A DNA stretch of 64,000 nucleotides from Aerococcus sanguinicola (GTDB taxonomy: Bacteria; Bacillota; Bacilli; Lactobacillales; Aerococcaceae), in the NCBI RefSeq assembly GCF_001543145.1, contig NZ_CP014160.1, positions 1,798,001 to 1,862,000 on the forward strand, in the 5' to 3' direction. A model generated the notes under the pieces. It did no database searches. It saw nothing but the letters and a program-made list of their open reading frames with translations, and was not told where the DNA came from. Both the position numbers and the translations under genes were made by a program. This document shows, in pieces, positions 27,704 to 36,164 of the stretch. Every line of letters begins with the position of its first letter. Position 1 is the first letter of the stretch.

Positions 27704-28615
27704 ATGGATGGGATTATTGCTTTATGGAAAGAAAAAGGCATGACCAGTCATGACTGCGTCTTTAAACTTAGAAAAATACTGAAGACTAAAAAAGTGGGAC
27801 ACACAGGAACTCTCGACCCCAATGTCGATGGGGTCTTGCCTATTTGTGTTGGTAAGGCGACTAAGCTGGTTGATTTTATGGTGGATAAGGATAAGGTCTA
27901 TCGCGGTGAAATTTGCCTAGGTTTCGCTACGGATACCCAGGACTTGGATGGCCAAGTGGTAGCTGAGAGTTTTCTGGATATGCCACTTACCGATGAGGAT
28001 TTAGCTGAAGGTTTGAGCTCACTAGAAGGTTGGATTGACCAGGTGCCACCGATGTACTCAGCGGTCAAGGTGAAGGGACGCCGCCTCTATGACTATGCCC
28101 GTGCAGGGGAGACAGTTGAGCGTCCCAAGCGCAAGGCCCGGGTCGATTATTTTGCGCAGACAGGCCCCATGACTTACAATAAAGATAAAGGACGTTTGAC
28201 CTTTCCATTTGAAGTCAAGTGCGGCAAGGGGACCTATATTCGGACCCTAGCGACGGACCTCGGCGCTTATTTCGGCCAAGAAGCGACGATGACCCAACTG
28301 ACTCGGATAGCCTCGACCCCCTTTAAAGCCAGTGATTGTTACCGTCTAGAAGAGATTAAAGCGATGATGGAAGCTGGCGACGACCAGTCCTTCCTCCATC
28401 CCCTTGATGAGCTCTTGGCCCAATATCCGATCTGGCAAGTTCCTGATCATTTAAAGAAATTGGTGGCCAATGGGGCCGTTCTGAATCAAGAAAATTTACC
28501 TACTGAATTGGCTGACAAGTTACCCGTGCGCGCTTATATCGACGGTCAGCTCAAGGCACTCTACGGCCAGCATCCAGACTTATCGGAACAAATGAAACCA
28601 TTAAAAATGTTTTAG
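27704..28615 (+). CDS. truB: tRNA pseudouridine(55) synthase
   Basis: TruB makes pseudouridine 55 in the T loop of tRNAs. The 303-residue protein has KEKGMTSHDCVFKLR and the catalytic block VGHTGTLDPNVDGVLP, with D38 as nucleophile, followed by KVYRGEICLGFATDTQD and a C-terminal PUA-like region. ATG at 27704 follows AAGGAGGA by six bases; an in-frame TTG two codons earlier is rejected. truB, ribF and hemW overlap or nearly touch and form one operon. Confidence 0.97.
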   Translation: MDGIIALWKEKGMTSHDCVFKLRKILKTKKVGHTGTLDPNVDGVLPICVGKATKLVDFMVDKDKVYRGEICLGFATDTQDLDGQVVAESFLDMPLTDEDLAEGLSSLEGWIDQVPPMYSAVKVKGRRLYDYARAGETVERPKRKARVDYFAQTGPMTYNKDKGRLTFPFEVKCGKGTYIRTLATDLGAYFGQEATMTQLTRIASTPFKASDCYRLEEIKAMMEAGDDQSFLHPLDELLAQYPIWQVPDHLKKLVANGAVLNQENLPTELADKLPVRAYIDGQLKALYGQHPDLSEQMKPLKMF

Positions 28616-28626
28616 TGAGGGATTCT

Positions 28627-29592
28627 ATGCAGACAATTAAATTACACCATCCATTCTCTAATGACCAAGTTCTAAAAGGGCCTATTGTGCTAGCACTAGG
28701 TTTCTTTGATGGGGTCCACCGGGGCCATCAGCGGGTCTTAGCGGCCGCTCGGCGTGAGGCTAGTAAGCGCCGCCTACCCCTAGTTGCTATGACTTTTGAC
28801 ATGGCGCCGAGCATCATGTATCAAGAACTCAAGCCAATTGAGGTGAAATACTTAACCACAGTTGAGGCTAAGGAGCGGCTAATGGCCCACCATGGTGTGG
28901 ACTATCTCTACCTCGTCCAGTACACTAGTCAATTTGCCTACCAAACGCCCCAAGAATTTGTTGACCACTACATGGCTGGCTTGAATGCCGCTGTTGTGGT
29001 GGCGGGTTTTGACTATACTTATGGTAAGAAGGATATTGCCAATATGCAGACACTGCCGGACTATGCCAAGGGCCGCTTTGAGATCGTTGAAGTGCCTGAA
29101 CTCGCCTTCCAAAACAAAAAGATTGGTAGTAGGCGGATCAAAACCCTTCTTGAAGAAGGCCAACTTGGAGCGGCCAACCAGGCTCTGGGCCACCCTTACT
29201 TCTTCAAGGGCACAGTAATCCATGGCGAGAAGCGGGGACGGACCCTGGGCTATCCCACGGCGAATTTAAGCTTTAGCGAGGAAGTTTTAGTCCCTGCCGT
29301 TGGGGTCTACGCTGTGGAATGTGAGCTCAACCACCATCTCTACCGGGGAATGGCATCGATTGGTTACAATGTGACTTTCGGTGACAACCGCGAACAGACG
29401 GTGGAAATTAACTTGCTAGATTTTGAAGAAGAGATCTATGGGGAAACCATGACCGTCTTCTGGCATGCTTATTTAAGGCCTGAATTAAAATTTGATTCGG
29501 CAGAAGCCTTAGTGGCCCAGCTCCACCAGGATGCCCTGGATACAGCGACTTATTTCGACCAACAGGCTTTAGAAGAAATGAATGAGGGATAA
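28627..29592 (+). CDS. ribF: Bifunctional riboflavin kinase/FAD synthetase
   Basis: RibF makes FMN and then FAD from riboflavin. The 321-residue protein has the nucleotidyltransferase motif GFFDGVHRGHQ, the block VVVAGFDYTYGKKD, SRRIKTLLEEG, and a C-terminal riboflavin kinase domain with GEKRGRTLGYPTANL and VGVYAVE. Start at ATG 28627 follows GTGAGGGA; the gene begins within 15 bases of the truB stop. truB-ribF pairing is widespread in bacteria. Confidence 0.96.
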   Translation: MQTIKLHHPFSNDQVLKGPIVLALGFFDGVHRGHQRVLAAARREASKRRLPLVAMTFDMAPSIMYQELKPIEVKYLTTVEAKERLMAHHGVDYLYLVQYTSQFAYQTPQEFVDHYMAGLNAAVVVAGFDYTYGKKDIANMQTLPDYAKGRFEIVEVPELAFQNKKIGSRRIKTLLEEGQLGAANQALGHPYFFKGTVIHGEKRGRTLGYPTANLSFSEEVLVPAVGVYAVECELNHHLYRGMASIGYNVTFGDNREQTVEINLLDFEEEIYGETMTVFWHAYLRPELKFDSAEALVAQLHQDALDTATYFDQQALEEMNEG

Positions 29593-29594
29593 GC

Positions 29595-30743
29595 TTGGCA
29601 CAATCGATTTATATCCACATTCCTTTCTGTAATCATATCTGCTACTATTGCGACTTTAACAAGGTCTTTATCGAAAACCAGCCAGTGGATGACTACATCT
29701 CTGCTTTGGGATGCGAGTACCGGGCCTTTGCCCAAGAATTAGGTCAGGAAAAAATTGAAACCATTTATGTGGGAGGTGGGACCCCTTCCAGCCTTAATGA
29801 AGCCCAGATTGAAGCGGTCTTTCAGTCTCTCTATCCTTTGATTGACTTGAGTCCAGAAGCGGAAATTTCTTTTGAAATCAATCCCAATGACATCACGGCT
29901 GACAAGTTAGCTACGCTTAAAGCACAAGGGGTTAACCGCCTGAGTATCGGGGTTCAGACCTTTAATAATGAACTCTTACGAAAAATTGGCCGTAAACACT
30001 CGGCTGAAGAAGCTGTTGCCGGTATCCGTTTGGCCCAAGATATGGGCTTTGACAACCTTTCCATGGATTTAATTTTTGCCTTGCCGAAGCAAACATTGGC
30101 TGATTTTGAAGATTCTTTACACCAGGCTTTAGAGCTAGACCTGCCCCATTATTCCATTTATTCTTTGATCTTAGAGAAGAAGACGGTCTTCTATAACTTG
30201 ATGCGCCAGGGCAAACTTCCCTTGCCTAGCCAGGATTTGGAAGCTGAGATGTTCCAAGTAGCTATTGACGCTATGGAGGGAGCAGGCCGCCGCCATTATG
30301 AAGTTTCTAATTATGGGCTGCCCGGCTATGAATCCCGGCATAACTTGGCCTATTGGGACAATGCCGAGTATTTTGGTTTTGGGGCAGGGGCTCATGGCTA
30401 TTTGAAGGGTTGGCGTTATCAAAATCATGGCCCTATCCAGCACTATCTCGAAGCTGTGGCTGACCAAGGCCATGCCATCCTTAGAAAGCAAGAATTATCC
30501 TTAGAACAGCGCATAGAAGAAGAGATGTTCCTGGGCTTAAGAGAAGCTGGTGGAGTTTCTCGGGCCCGCTTTAAGGCGGACTTTGGCATCGACCTCTACG
30601 ACTTATACCAGGATGCCATCGACCAGCTCCTAGACCAGGGCTTGATAGTCTTCGATGAGGACCATATTGCCTTAAGCCACCATGGCCTTTTCCTCGGTAA
30701 CGAGGTCTTCCAAGCCTTTCTTCTCTCCGACGAGACCGACTAG
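29595..30743 (+). CDS. hemW: HemW-type radical SAM protein (coproporphyrinogen III oxidase-like)
   Basis: This 382-residue radical SAM protein has the cluster-binding motif C12-x3-C16-x2-C19 (FCNHICYYCDF), GGGTPS, and the HemN-type C-terminal domain (FGFGAGAHGYL, EEMFLGLREAGGV). HemW is considered a heme chaperone rather than the true HemN oxidase; the lack of the extra N-terminal extension of HemN supports HemW. It starts at a TTG, preceded by GAGGG, 2 bases after ribF. Confidence 0.93.
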   Translation: MAQSIYIHIPFCNHICYYCDFNKVFIENQPVDDYISALGCEYRAFAQELGQEKIETIYVGGGTPSSLNEAQIEAVFQSLYPLIDLSPEAEISFEINPNDITADKLATLKAQGVNRLSIGVQTFNNELLRKIGRKHSAEEAVAGIRLAQDMGFDNLSMDLIFALPKQTLADFEDSLHQALELDLPHYSIYSLILEKKTVFYNLMRQGKLPLPSQDLEAEMFQVAIDAMEGAGRRHYEVSNYGLPGYESRHNLAYWDNAEYFGFGAGAHGYLKGWRYQNHGPIQHYLEAVADQGHAILRKQELSLEQRIEEEMFLGLREAGGVSRARFKADFGIDLYDLYQDAIDQLLDQGLIVFDEDHIALSHHGLFLGNEVFQAFLLSDETD

Positions 30744-30757
30744 GGCCAATCAAAATG

Positions 30758-30802
30758 AAAAAGCATCCCAGATTCTCTTTGACAGAGGTCTGGGATGCTT
30801 TT
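30758..30802. terminator. Bidirectional terminator between hemW and cstA
   Basis: AAAAGCATCCCAGA pairs with TCTGGGATGCTTTT around a loop of about 16 bases. Confidence 0.93.
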
Positions 30803-30810
30803 GCTATTGA

Positions 30811-32298
30811 TTAAATTTCTTGTTTACTAGCTTGGACATTAATCGGACGTTGGTCGTTTAAGAGGGGATCATCGGGGCTGAGTGCGGCTTTTTGGCGCTT
30901 GCCAGAGATCCAGTAGAGGGCGAAGATAAGGGCTGTGATAATGAAACCTACAATATAAGTTGTTGTTGATAGGGACATTCTAAAGCCGATTGGTTCGCTC
31001 AAGATATAAACCACTACTGCTAGTAACATGAAGAGGCTTGGAATCAGGGTGATTAAGTAATTGCGACTCTTGAGATAGAGGTAGCGGGTAGACACAAGAA
31101 GTGAAATCACAGCGGTCACTTGGTTGGCCCAGTTAAAGTAGCGCCAAAGCACTTGAAAGTCCACGAAGGTGAGGACAAAGGAAATGGCATAGAGGGGTAA
31201 GGTGATCGCAAGGATCTTTTTCATCGTATCTTGTTTAATGTTCAGGTAGTCAGCTAGGATAGCACGCAGACTGCGGAAGGCCGAAAGTCCTGACGAAAGC
31301 GGGAGGACGATGACTCCCATGATGGCTAGGGTCCCGAAGATACTACCGAGCAGGAGGTAAGAAACCTCATTGACGACAACAGATGGTGTACCTGATGCAA
31401 TCATTTCACTTAGGGTCTTACCGTCGAATAAGGTGAGGGAAGCCGCTAGCCAAATCATGGCGATGACCCCTTCAGCGATCATCATCCCATAGAAGGTATA
31501 CCGGCCTTCGCGTTCATTGGTCATCGTCCGAGAAACCATGGGTGCCTGGGTGGCGTGGAAGCCGGATAGGGCCCCACAGGAGATGGTGAAGAACATACCC
31601 GGGAAGATAGCTAATTTATCTGGGTGGAAGTTCTGCAAAGTAGCCAGGCTTAATTCAGGCATAGAGGCATGGTCGACCATGATTAAGCGCAGGCCGATTG
31701 CTGCTGTCGAAATGATTAGGATAGCACCAAACCAGGGATAGACCTTACCCAAGGCCTTATCAATCGGCAGGATCGTTGAAATAAGGTAGTAGATAAAGAT
31801 GGCAATCACAATACCGATCAGTGGGACGCCAGCAGGTAAGATTAATTTAATAAGGCTGGCAGGGGACATGACAAAGACCGTCCCGACCAGGAGAAGTAAG
31901 AGCATGGCAAAAATATTAACCACATGCTTGACAATATTTCCGAGATAACGTCCTGTCAATTCGGGGAGGTGAGCCCCATTATTACGCAGGGAAATCATCC
32001 CGATCATATAGTCATGGACAGCTCCCGCAAAGATGCAGCCAATGATAATCCAAAGATAGGCTACAGGACCGTAGAGGGCACCCATAATTGGGCCAAAAAT
32101 TGGACCCGTTCCGGCAATATTGAGCAATTCAATAATGGCATTCTTCTGTTTAGACATGGGAACAAAGTCTAAGTTATCGCGGAGGGCCTCAGCCGGTGTT
32201 GTCCGGTTGGGTTCAATCTGGAAGTTCCGCTCGACAAAGCGCCCGTAAACAAAATAGCCAAGGATCAATAGGGCAATGCCGCCTAAAAATGTAAACAT
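30811..32298 (-). CDS. cstA: CstA-family carbon starvation/pyruvate-type transporter
   Basis: This 495-residue polytopic membrane protein belongs to the CstA/BtsT family, members of which import peptides or pyruvate. Conserved blocks include VPMSKQKNAIIELLNIAGTGPIFGP, GCIFAGAVHDYMIGM, NNGAHLPELTGRYLG and CGALSGFHATQAPMVSRT. It is shorter than the roughly 700-residue enterobacterial proteins, as in other Gram-positive members. It lies directly downstream of lytR on the same strand, with a cre-like sequence before the start, resembling the btsS-btsR-btsT and LytS pyruvate circuits. Pyruvate as substrate is inference. Confidence 0.9.
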   Translation of the reverse strand: MFTFLGGIALLILGYFVYGRFVERNFQIEPNRTTPAEALRDNLDFVPMSKQKNAIIELLNIAGTGPIFGPIMGALYGPVAYLWIIIGCIFAGAVHDYMIGMISLRNNGAHLPELTGRYLGNIVKHVVNIFAMLLLLLVGTVFVMSPASLIKLILPAGVPLIGIVIAIFIYYLISTILPIDKALGKVYPWFGAILIISTAAIGLRLIMVDHASMPELSLATLQNFHPDKLAIFPGMFFTISCGALSGFHATQAPMVSRTMTNEREGRYTFYGMMIAEGVIAMIWLAASLTLFDGKTLSEMIASGTPSVVVNEVSYLLLGSIFGTLAIMGVIVLPLSSGLSAFRSLRAILADYLNIKQDTMKKILAITLPLYAISFVLTFVDFQVLWRYFNWANQVTAVISLLVSTRYLYLKSRNYLITLIPSLFMLLAVVVYILSEPIGFRMSLSTTTYIVGFIITALIFALYWISGKRQKAALSPDDPLLNDQRPINVQASKQEI

Positions 32299-32317
32299 AT
32301 AAAGTGCTCCTTTCTTA

Positions 32318-32332
32318 TGTAATCGCTTTATA
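32318..32332 (-). promoter_or_regulatory. cre-like sequence upstream of cstA
   Basis: On the minus strand TATAAAGCGATTACA matches 13 of 15 positions of the catabolite-repression consensus WTGNAANCGNWNNCW. It lies between the extended -10 box (TATCCT preceded by TGC, plus-strand 32340-32348) and the cstA start, a position where CcpA would block transcription. Confidence 0.4.
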
Positions 32333-32409
32333 TGTTGTTAGGATAGCATATTTTAAAGTTTTTTTAATCTTTTTGCCGCGAAATGACTAGGGGGACGCTT
32401 GAATTAACT

Positions 32410-32434
32410 AAATGCGCCAGTGAAATGCGGGCGC
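32410..32434. repeat. AAATGCG direct repeats and GCGCC/GGCGC hairpin upstream of cstA
   Basis: AAATGCG occurs at 32410-32416 and 32423-32429, 13 bases apart; the same stretch holds GCGCC facing GGCGC. It may be an operator for the neighbouring LytTR regulator or a weak lytR terminator; LytTR sites usually repeat about two helical turns apart, so this is uncertain. Confidence 0.3.
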
Positions 32435-32455
32435 CTGTGATCGCTTTTTTAGGAC

Positions 32456-33166
32456 TTAAAAGCCCAGCTTATCGCGGAAAATTTTCGTATAGGACCGACT
32501 GACTGGAACCTTGAGCTGGTCTAGGCTGAGCATATAAGTTTGGTTGAAATAGGGTTCGATTCGTTTGATGGCAGATAGGCGGACGATATAAGAGCGGTGG
32601 ACTTGGAGAAAATCTTGATCAGCTAGCTTTTCTGCAAAGCTCTTGAGGGTCTCTGAACTATTATAAGACTGACTACTTGTATAAAGAAGGGTATTGCCTG
32701 CTTCTGCTACAATGGCTTGGATGTCCGCTTGGTCGAGCAGGACAATGGCCTCTCCTTCCTGGACGGGAAAACGTTTGGGACTGGCTTTTGAACCAGCTTG
32801 TGGCCGCTTGGCTAGTTGATCAATCTTTTGGATACACTGCTCGATACGGTCTTCTTCGAAGGGTTTCATGATATAGTCCACGGCATCCAAGTTGAAGGCA
32901 TCCAGGGCATATTCCTGGTAGGCCGTCGCAAAGACCACTAGAGGGGGGGTGGGCATCTGCCGGATGACATCGGCAATTTTAAGGCCTGTCTCGCCTACTA
33001 ACTGCACATCTAAAAAGACTAGGTCAATCTTCTGACTCAAGAGCACTGTTAGGGCCTCTTCAACACTAGCAGCCTCTTCGATTTGCCAATCTTTGCGTTG
33101 GTTATGGATGAGGTATTGGAGTTCGTCACGGGCTAGGGGTTCATCATCAACAAGTAAAAGATGCAT
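32456..33166 (-). CDS. LytTR-type response regulator
   Basis: This 236-residue response regulator has a receiver domain (LLVDDEPLARDEL; phosphoacceptor D53 in VFLDVQLVGETG; KPFEED) and a C-terminal LytTR DNA-binding domain (about 140-236; DFLQVHRSYIVRLSAIKRIEPY and VPVSRSY). Its ATG overlaps the stop codon of the sensor kinase gene, so the pair is translationally coupled. LytTR regulators bind direct repeats near target promoters. The most likely target is the adjacent cstA. Confidence 0.93.
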   Translation of the reverse strand: MHLLLVDDEPLARDELQYLIHNQRKDWQIEEAASVEEALTVLLSQKIDLVFLDVQLVGETGLKIADVIRQMPTPPLVVFATAYQEYALDAFNLDAVDYIMKPFEEDRIEQCIQKIDQLAKRPQAGSKASPKRFPVQEGEAIVLLDQADIQAIVAEAGNTLLYTSSQSYNSSETLKSFAEKLADQDFLQVHRSYIVRLSAIKRIEPYFNQTYMLSLDQLKVPVSRSYTKIFRDKLGF

Positions 33167-34875
33167 TAGTCATTCTTCCTTTCAATTGGGATGAGGCAGC
33201 TCACTCGGGTGCCTGCCTGGGAGGTCTCGATGTCGAACTGAGCCTGGTCATTGTAGAGGGTTTTTAGACGCTGGCGGATATTGTTGAGGGCCGTTCCGTT
33301 CCCCTTGCTTGGAACACTTTCATTATTAAAGATCGCCGCTAATTTATCCTCCCCTATGCCAGAGCCATTGTCGCTGACGCTTAAGGCCAGTTCTTGGTCT
33401 TGGACCTGTACCCTGATGGTCAGAGCCTGGTCGCTCTTGTTTGCCTTATTTTCAAAGGCATGCTGGATGGCATTCTCAACTAACATTTGGAGGACAAAAG
33501 GAGGAATTAAGAGGTCCAGGCTAGCGGGATCAATCTCCTTTGAAATATGATAGCGGTCAGGGAAACGCGCTTGGATAATGGAAAGATAGGCTTGGATATG
33601 TTCCAATTCCTGGCTGATGCTAATTTTTTCATTGCGGGCCCCATTCAGATTGGCCCGGAAATAGTGGCTCAATTCAATCAGGAGTTGCCGGGCGCGGTTG
33701 GGATCTAAACGCACTAAGGAACTGATGGTGTTCATGGCATTGAAGAAGAAGTGGGGGTTGACCTGGGCTTGGAGCGACTTAATTTCAGCATCCTTCAAAA
33801 GCCGGGTGTTCTGGTCAGCAATTTTTAATTCGTATTGCATGGAGAGAATCTGGGAAAGCCCAAGGAGGATTTCTTCGATCAAGGGATTGGGTTCCGCATG
33901 GCTATTGAATTCTAGGATAAAAAGGCTGTGCAAGTCTTCCTTGACGAAGATGGGCAGGGAGAGGAAATCGCCAACTTGGATGAGCTGTCCTGGCTTGACT
34001 TGACCATGGTAGGCTTGCCAAAAATAGTTGATTTGGTCATGACTGAGGGCGAGTGACTTGGGATAGGCGTAGAGCTGGCTCTTGGGGCTATAGACGGCGA
34101 TGGCTCGGAGGTCGAAGCTCTCATAGAGTTTAAGTGAAATGATCTCTGCACTCTCTTGGGTCATTCGACTGGAGAAGTAGGGCAGAATCTTTTGGGTCAC
34201 CAGGAAAATATTCTTGGTCTGGGAAATCTTCGCCCACTCTAAGTCGCGCAAACTTTGTTGGATAACGCTCAAAAAAAGCCAGATTCCTAGACCATCCGTT
34301 ACTAGCATAGGTAGGGCAATGACTTGAAGGAGGGAATGGGCTTCCTGGCTAGAAGGAGAGAGGAGGGCAATCAGGGCCAATTGGATTAGCTCTAAGCCCA
34401 TAAGCGAGAGAGCGGCCTGGCGGACTTGGATAGCCTTGAGCGAACTGGGGAAAAACTGACCGAGATAGGCTGCTGCTAAGCCGATACAGAGGGAGGACGT
34501 CACATAGATATATGCCGTGTCCCCACCCTGGAGCCAGCGGATTAAAGCCGATAGACCAGCAATGGGCAAGCTCAGGGCAAAGCCACCAACTAGACCGGCG
34601 ATACCGATAATAACCACCCGGAAGTTAGCAATAGCAGAGCCCGCCTGGATGGACCAGGTATGAACGGGAACAATCTCCCTTGAAGCGAGGATTTCAATCC
34701 CAGAAATATTGGCAAAGACCGTGAAGGCAGCAAAGACAACCAATAAGACCAGGTAGTCTTTTTTTGATTGACGGTTGACCAGGGCCTCCTTGAAGCGGGG
34801 AATATAGAGGAGGGCGTAGGCGAGAAGAACCATCAAGCCGGCCCGCTCCATCAACAGCATAAAAAGTTCAAGCAT
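33166..34875 (-). CDS. LytS-family sensor histidine kinase
   Basis: This 569-residue sensor starts with the 5TM-5TMR_LYT membrane module (about 1-210, with RVVIIGIAGLVGGF). A GAF-like domain spans about 220-345. The catalytic part contains the His_kinase box LQAQVNPHFFFNAMNTI with H375 as phosphoacceptor, LVENAIQHAFENK as the N box and SDNGSGIGEDKL as the G box. LytS and the related BtsS of enterobacteria have been linked to extracellular pyruvate. GAGAGG precedes the ATG. Together with 32456 and cstA it forms a minus-strand cluster. Confidence 0.93.
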   Translation of the reverse strand: MLELFMLLMERAGLMVLLAYALLYIPRFKEALVNRQSKKDYLVLLVVFAAFTVFANISGIEILASREIVPVHTWSIQAGSAIANFRVVIIGIAGLVGGFALSLPIAGLSALIRWLQGGDTAYIYVTSSLCIGLAAAYLGQFFPSSLKAIQVRQAALSLMGLELIQLALIALLSPSSQEAHSLLQVIALPMLVTDGLGIWLFLSVIQQSLRDLEWAKISQTKNIFLVTQKILPYFSSRMTQESAEIISLKLYESFDLRAIAVYSPKSQLYAYPKSLALSHDQINYFWQAYHGQVKPGQLIQVGDFLSLPIFVKEDLHSLFILEFNSHAEPNPLIEEILLGLSQILSMQYELKIADQNTRLLKDAEIKSLQAQVNPHFFFNAMNTISSLVRLDPNRARQLLIELSHYFRANLNGARNEKISISQELEHIQAYLSIIQARFPDRYHISKEIDPASLDLLIPPFVLQMLVENAIQHAFENKANKSDQALTIRVQVQDQELALSVSDNGSGIGEDKLAAIFNNESVPSKGNGTALNNIRQRLKTLYNDQAQFDIETSQAGTRVSCLIPIERKND

Positions 34876-34983
34876 TTAACGAGCCTCTCTTCATGAAAAA
34901 ATAGTTGGGTTGAGCAGTTATATACACATTGGTCGTTTTTCTTTAACTACTGCTAAGTTTAACAGATTCTCCCAAAAGCGACT

Positions 34984-35003
34984 AGAGGCTTAAGATTGCC
35001 TCT
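34984..35003. repeat. Inverted repeat at the metQ promoter
   Basis: AGAGGC (34984-34989) faces GCCTCT (34998-35003), just abutting the -35 element of the metQ promoter. It is a possible repressor operator. Confidence 0.35.
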
Positions 35004-35030
35004 TACAATTTTTGATTTTGTCATTATAAT
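35003..35030 (+). promoter_or_regulatory. Promoter of metQ-like gene
   Basis: TTACAA (35003-35008), a 16-base spacer and TATAAT (35025-35030). Confidence 0.65.
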
Positions 35031-35066
35031 AAGAATAAAGTGTTTTTATTAGAAAGGAATGATTAG

Positions 35067-35918
35067 ATGATAAGAAAAGGATGGCGATTGGTCCTCCTGG
35101 TCTCCTTGGTCTTCTTATTAGGAGCCTGCCAGGGACAGAAGGGGCAACAGAAGGTATTAATTGGTTCTAAGGCTTCGGATGCTGAAATCTGGCGCTATAT
35201 TGCTAAGTCGGATGCAGCTAAGGAGGCTGGTTTTGAGATTGAGGTTAAAGATTTTGTCGAAGGTCCAGTTCTCAATACAGCGACGGCTGAAGGAGAGGTT
35301 GATGTCAATGCCTTCCAGAATTTTGCCTACATGAATAGCTTCAACCAAGAACAAGGCGACTCCCTTGAAGCCCTGGGATCGACATATTTTGAACCCATGG
35401 GCTTGTATTCCGCTAAATTGGACAAGTTGGAAGACCTGGACCAAGGGGCTCATATCGGCTTAGCTGACTATCCTTCTGACCAGTCCCGGGCCTTGCTCTT
35501 GCTTCAAGCAGCGGGCTTAATTGAGTTAACAGATGAAGAGAAGAGCCTCTACAGTGTGGATGATATCCAAGCCAACCCCAAACAATTAAATTTTGACGTG
35601 ATGAATGAGAATACCCTACCACGCAGCTTGACTGACCTAGATGCGGCCTGCATCGGGAACACGATTGCTATGGAAGCAGGCTTGGACCTAGAAGAGGATA
35701 CGATCTATAAGGAAAGTGTCAATGACGATACTCTGGGCAGCGTCAATATCCTTGCGGTTGCCAAGGACCATCCCAATAAAGAAGCCCTTAAAAAACTTCT
35801 CGACCTCTACCATTCAGAGGATGTTCAAAATTTTGTTAAGGAAAAATTTAAAGGGACTAAACAGCCGGTTAAATTAGACCAGGAAGAAATTCAAGCAGCC
35901 AGTCAATACGAGAAGTAA
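35067..35918 (+). CDS. MetQ/NlpA-family substrate-binding lipoprotein
   Basis: This 283-residue lipoprotein has a signal peptide ending in the lipobox LLGA-C21. It belongs to the NlpA family of binding proteins for methionine and related compounds: VLIGSKASDAEIWRYIAKS, NAFQNFAYMNSFNQEQG and LPRSLTDLDAACIGNTIAMEAGL fit the family. No MetN ATPase or MetI permease gene lies nearby, so it must work with components encoded elsewhere or as a spare specificity subunit. Neither an S-box nor a T-box was seen upstream; control may use the inverted repeat at 34984. Methionine as ligand is uncertain. Confidence 0.88.
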   Translation: MIRKGWRLVLLVSLVFLLGACQGQKGQQKVLIGSKASDAEIWRYIAKSDAAKEAGFEIEVKDFVEGPVLNTATAEGEVDVNAFQNFAYMNSFNQEQGDSLEALGSTYFEPMGLYSAKLDKLEDLDQGAHIGLADYPSDQSRALLLLQAAGLIELTDEEKSLYSVDDIQANPKQLNFDVMNENTLPRSLTDLDAACIGNTIAMEAGLDLEEDTIYKESVNDDTLGSVNILAVAKDHPNKEALKKLLDLYHSEDVQNFVKEKFKGTKQPVKLDQEEIQAASQYEK

Positions 35919-35930
35919 GAGGCACTAACC

Positions 35931-35963
35931 AAAAGTCATGTTCAATTTGTTCATGGCTTTTTT
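35931..35963 (+). terminator. Terminator after the metQ-like gene
   Basis: AAAAGTCATG pairs with CATGGCTTTT, followed by further T. Confidence 0.85.
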
Positions 35964-36089
35964 ATTTAAAATGGGCATCCCTTAACCTTTGAAACTAGGA
36001 CTCTTTAGCCTAAGCAAATACTTTAGATCTTTGACCCAGTGCGCATATAATTTCTCTAGTTAAAAGATCAAAAAAATGTTTGACTATTG

Positions 36090-36118
36090 TTGACATTCAT
36101 TTCTGAACATGATATATT
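36090..36118 (+). promoter_or_regulatory. Promoter of the hrcA-grpE-dnaK operon
   Basis: TTGACA (36090-36095), 17 bases and TATATT (36113-36118): a near-consensus sigma-A promoter just ahead of the CIRCE element. Confidence 0.9.
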
Positions 36119-36125
36119 ATATGTG

Positions 36126-36152
36126 TTAGCAGTTGAAGTCGCCAAGTGCTAA
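36126..36152 (+). promoter_or_regulatory. CIRCE operator (HrcA binding site)
   Basis: TTAGCAGTT, nine bases, AAGTGCTAA. This is the classic inverted repeat with one mispaired position relative to the TTAGCACTC/GAGTGCTAA consensus. It overlaps the expected transcription start, allowing HrcA to repress its own operon. Confidence 0.95.
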
Positions 36153-36164
36153 AGAGGTGAGAAC

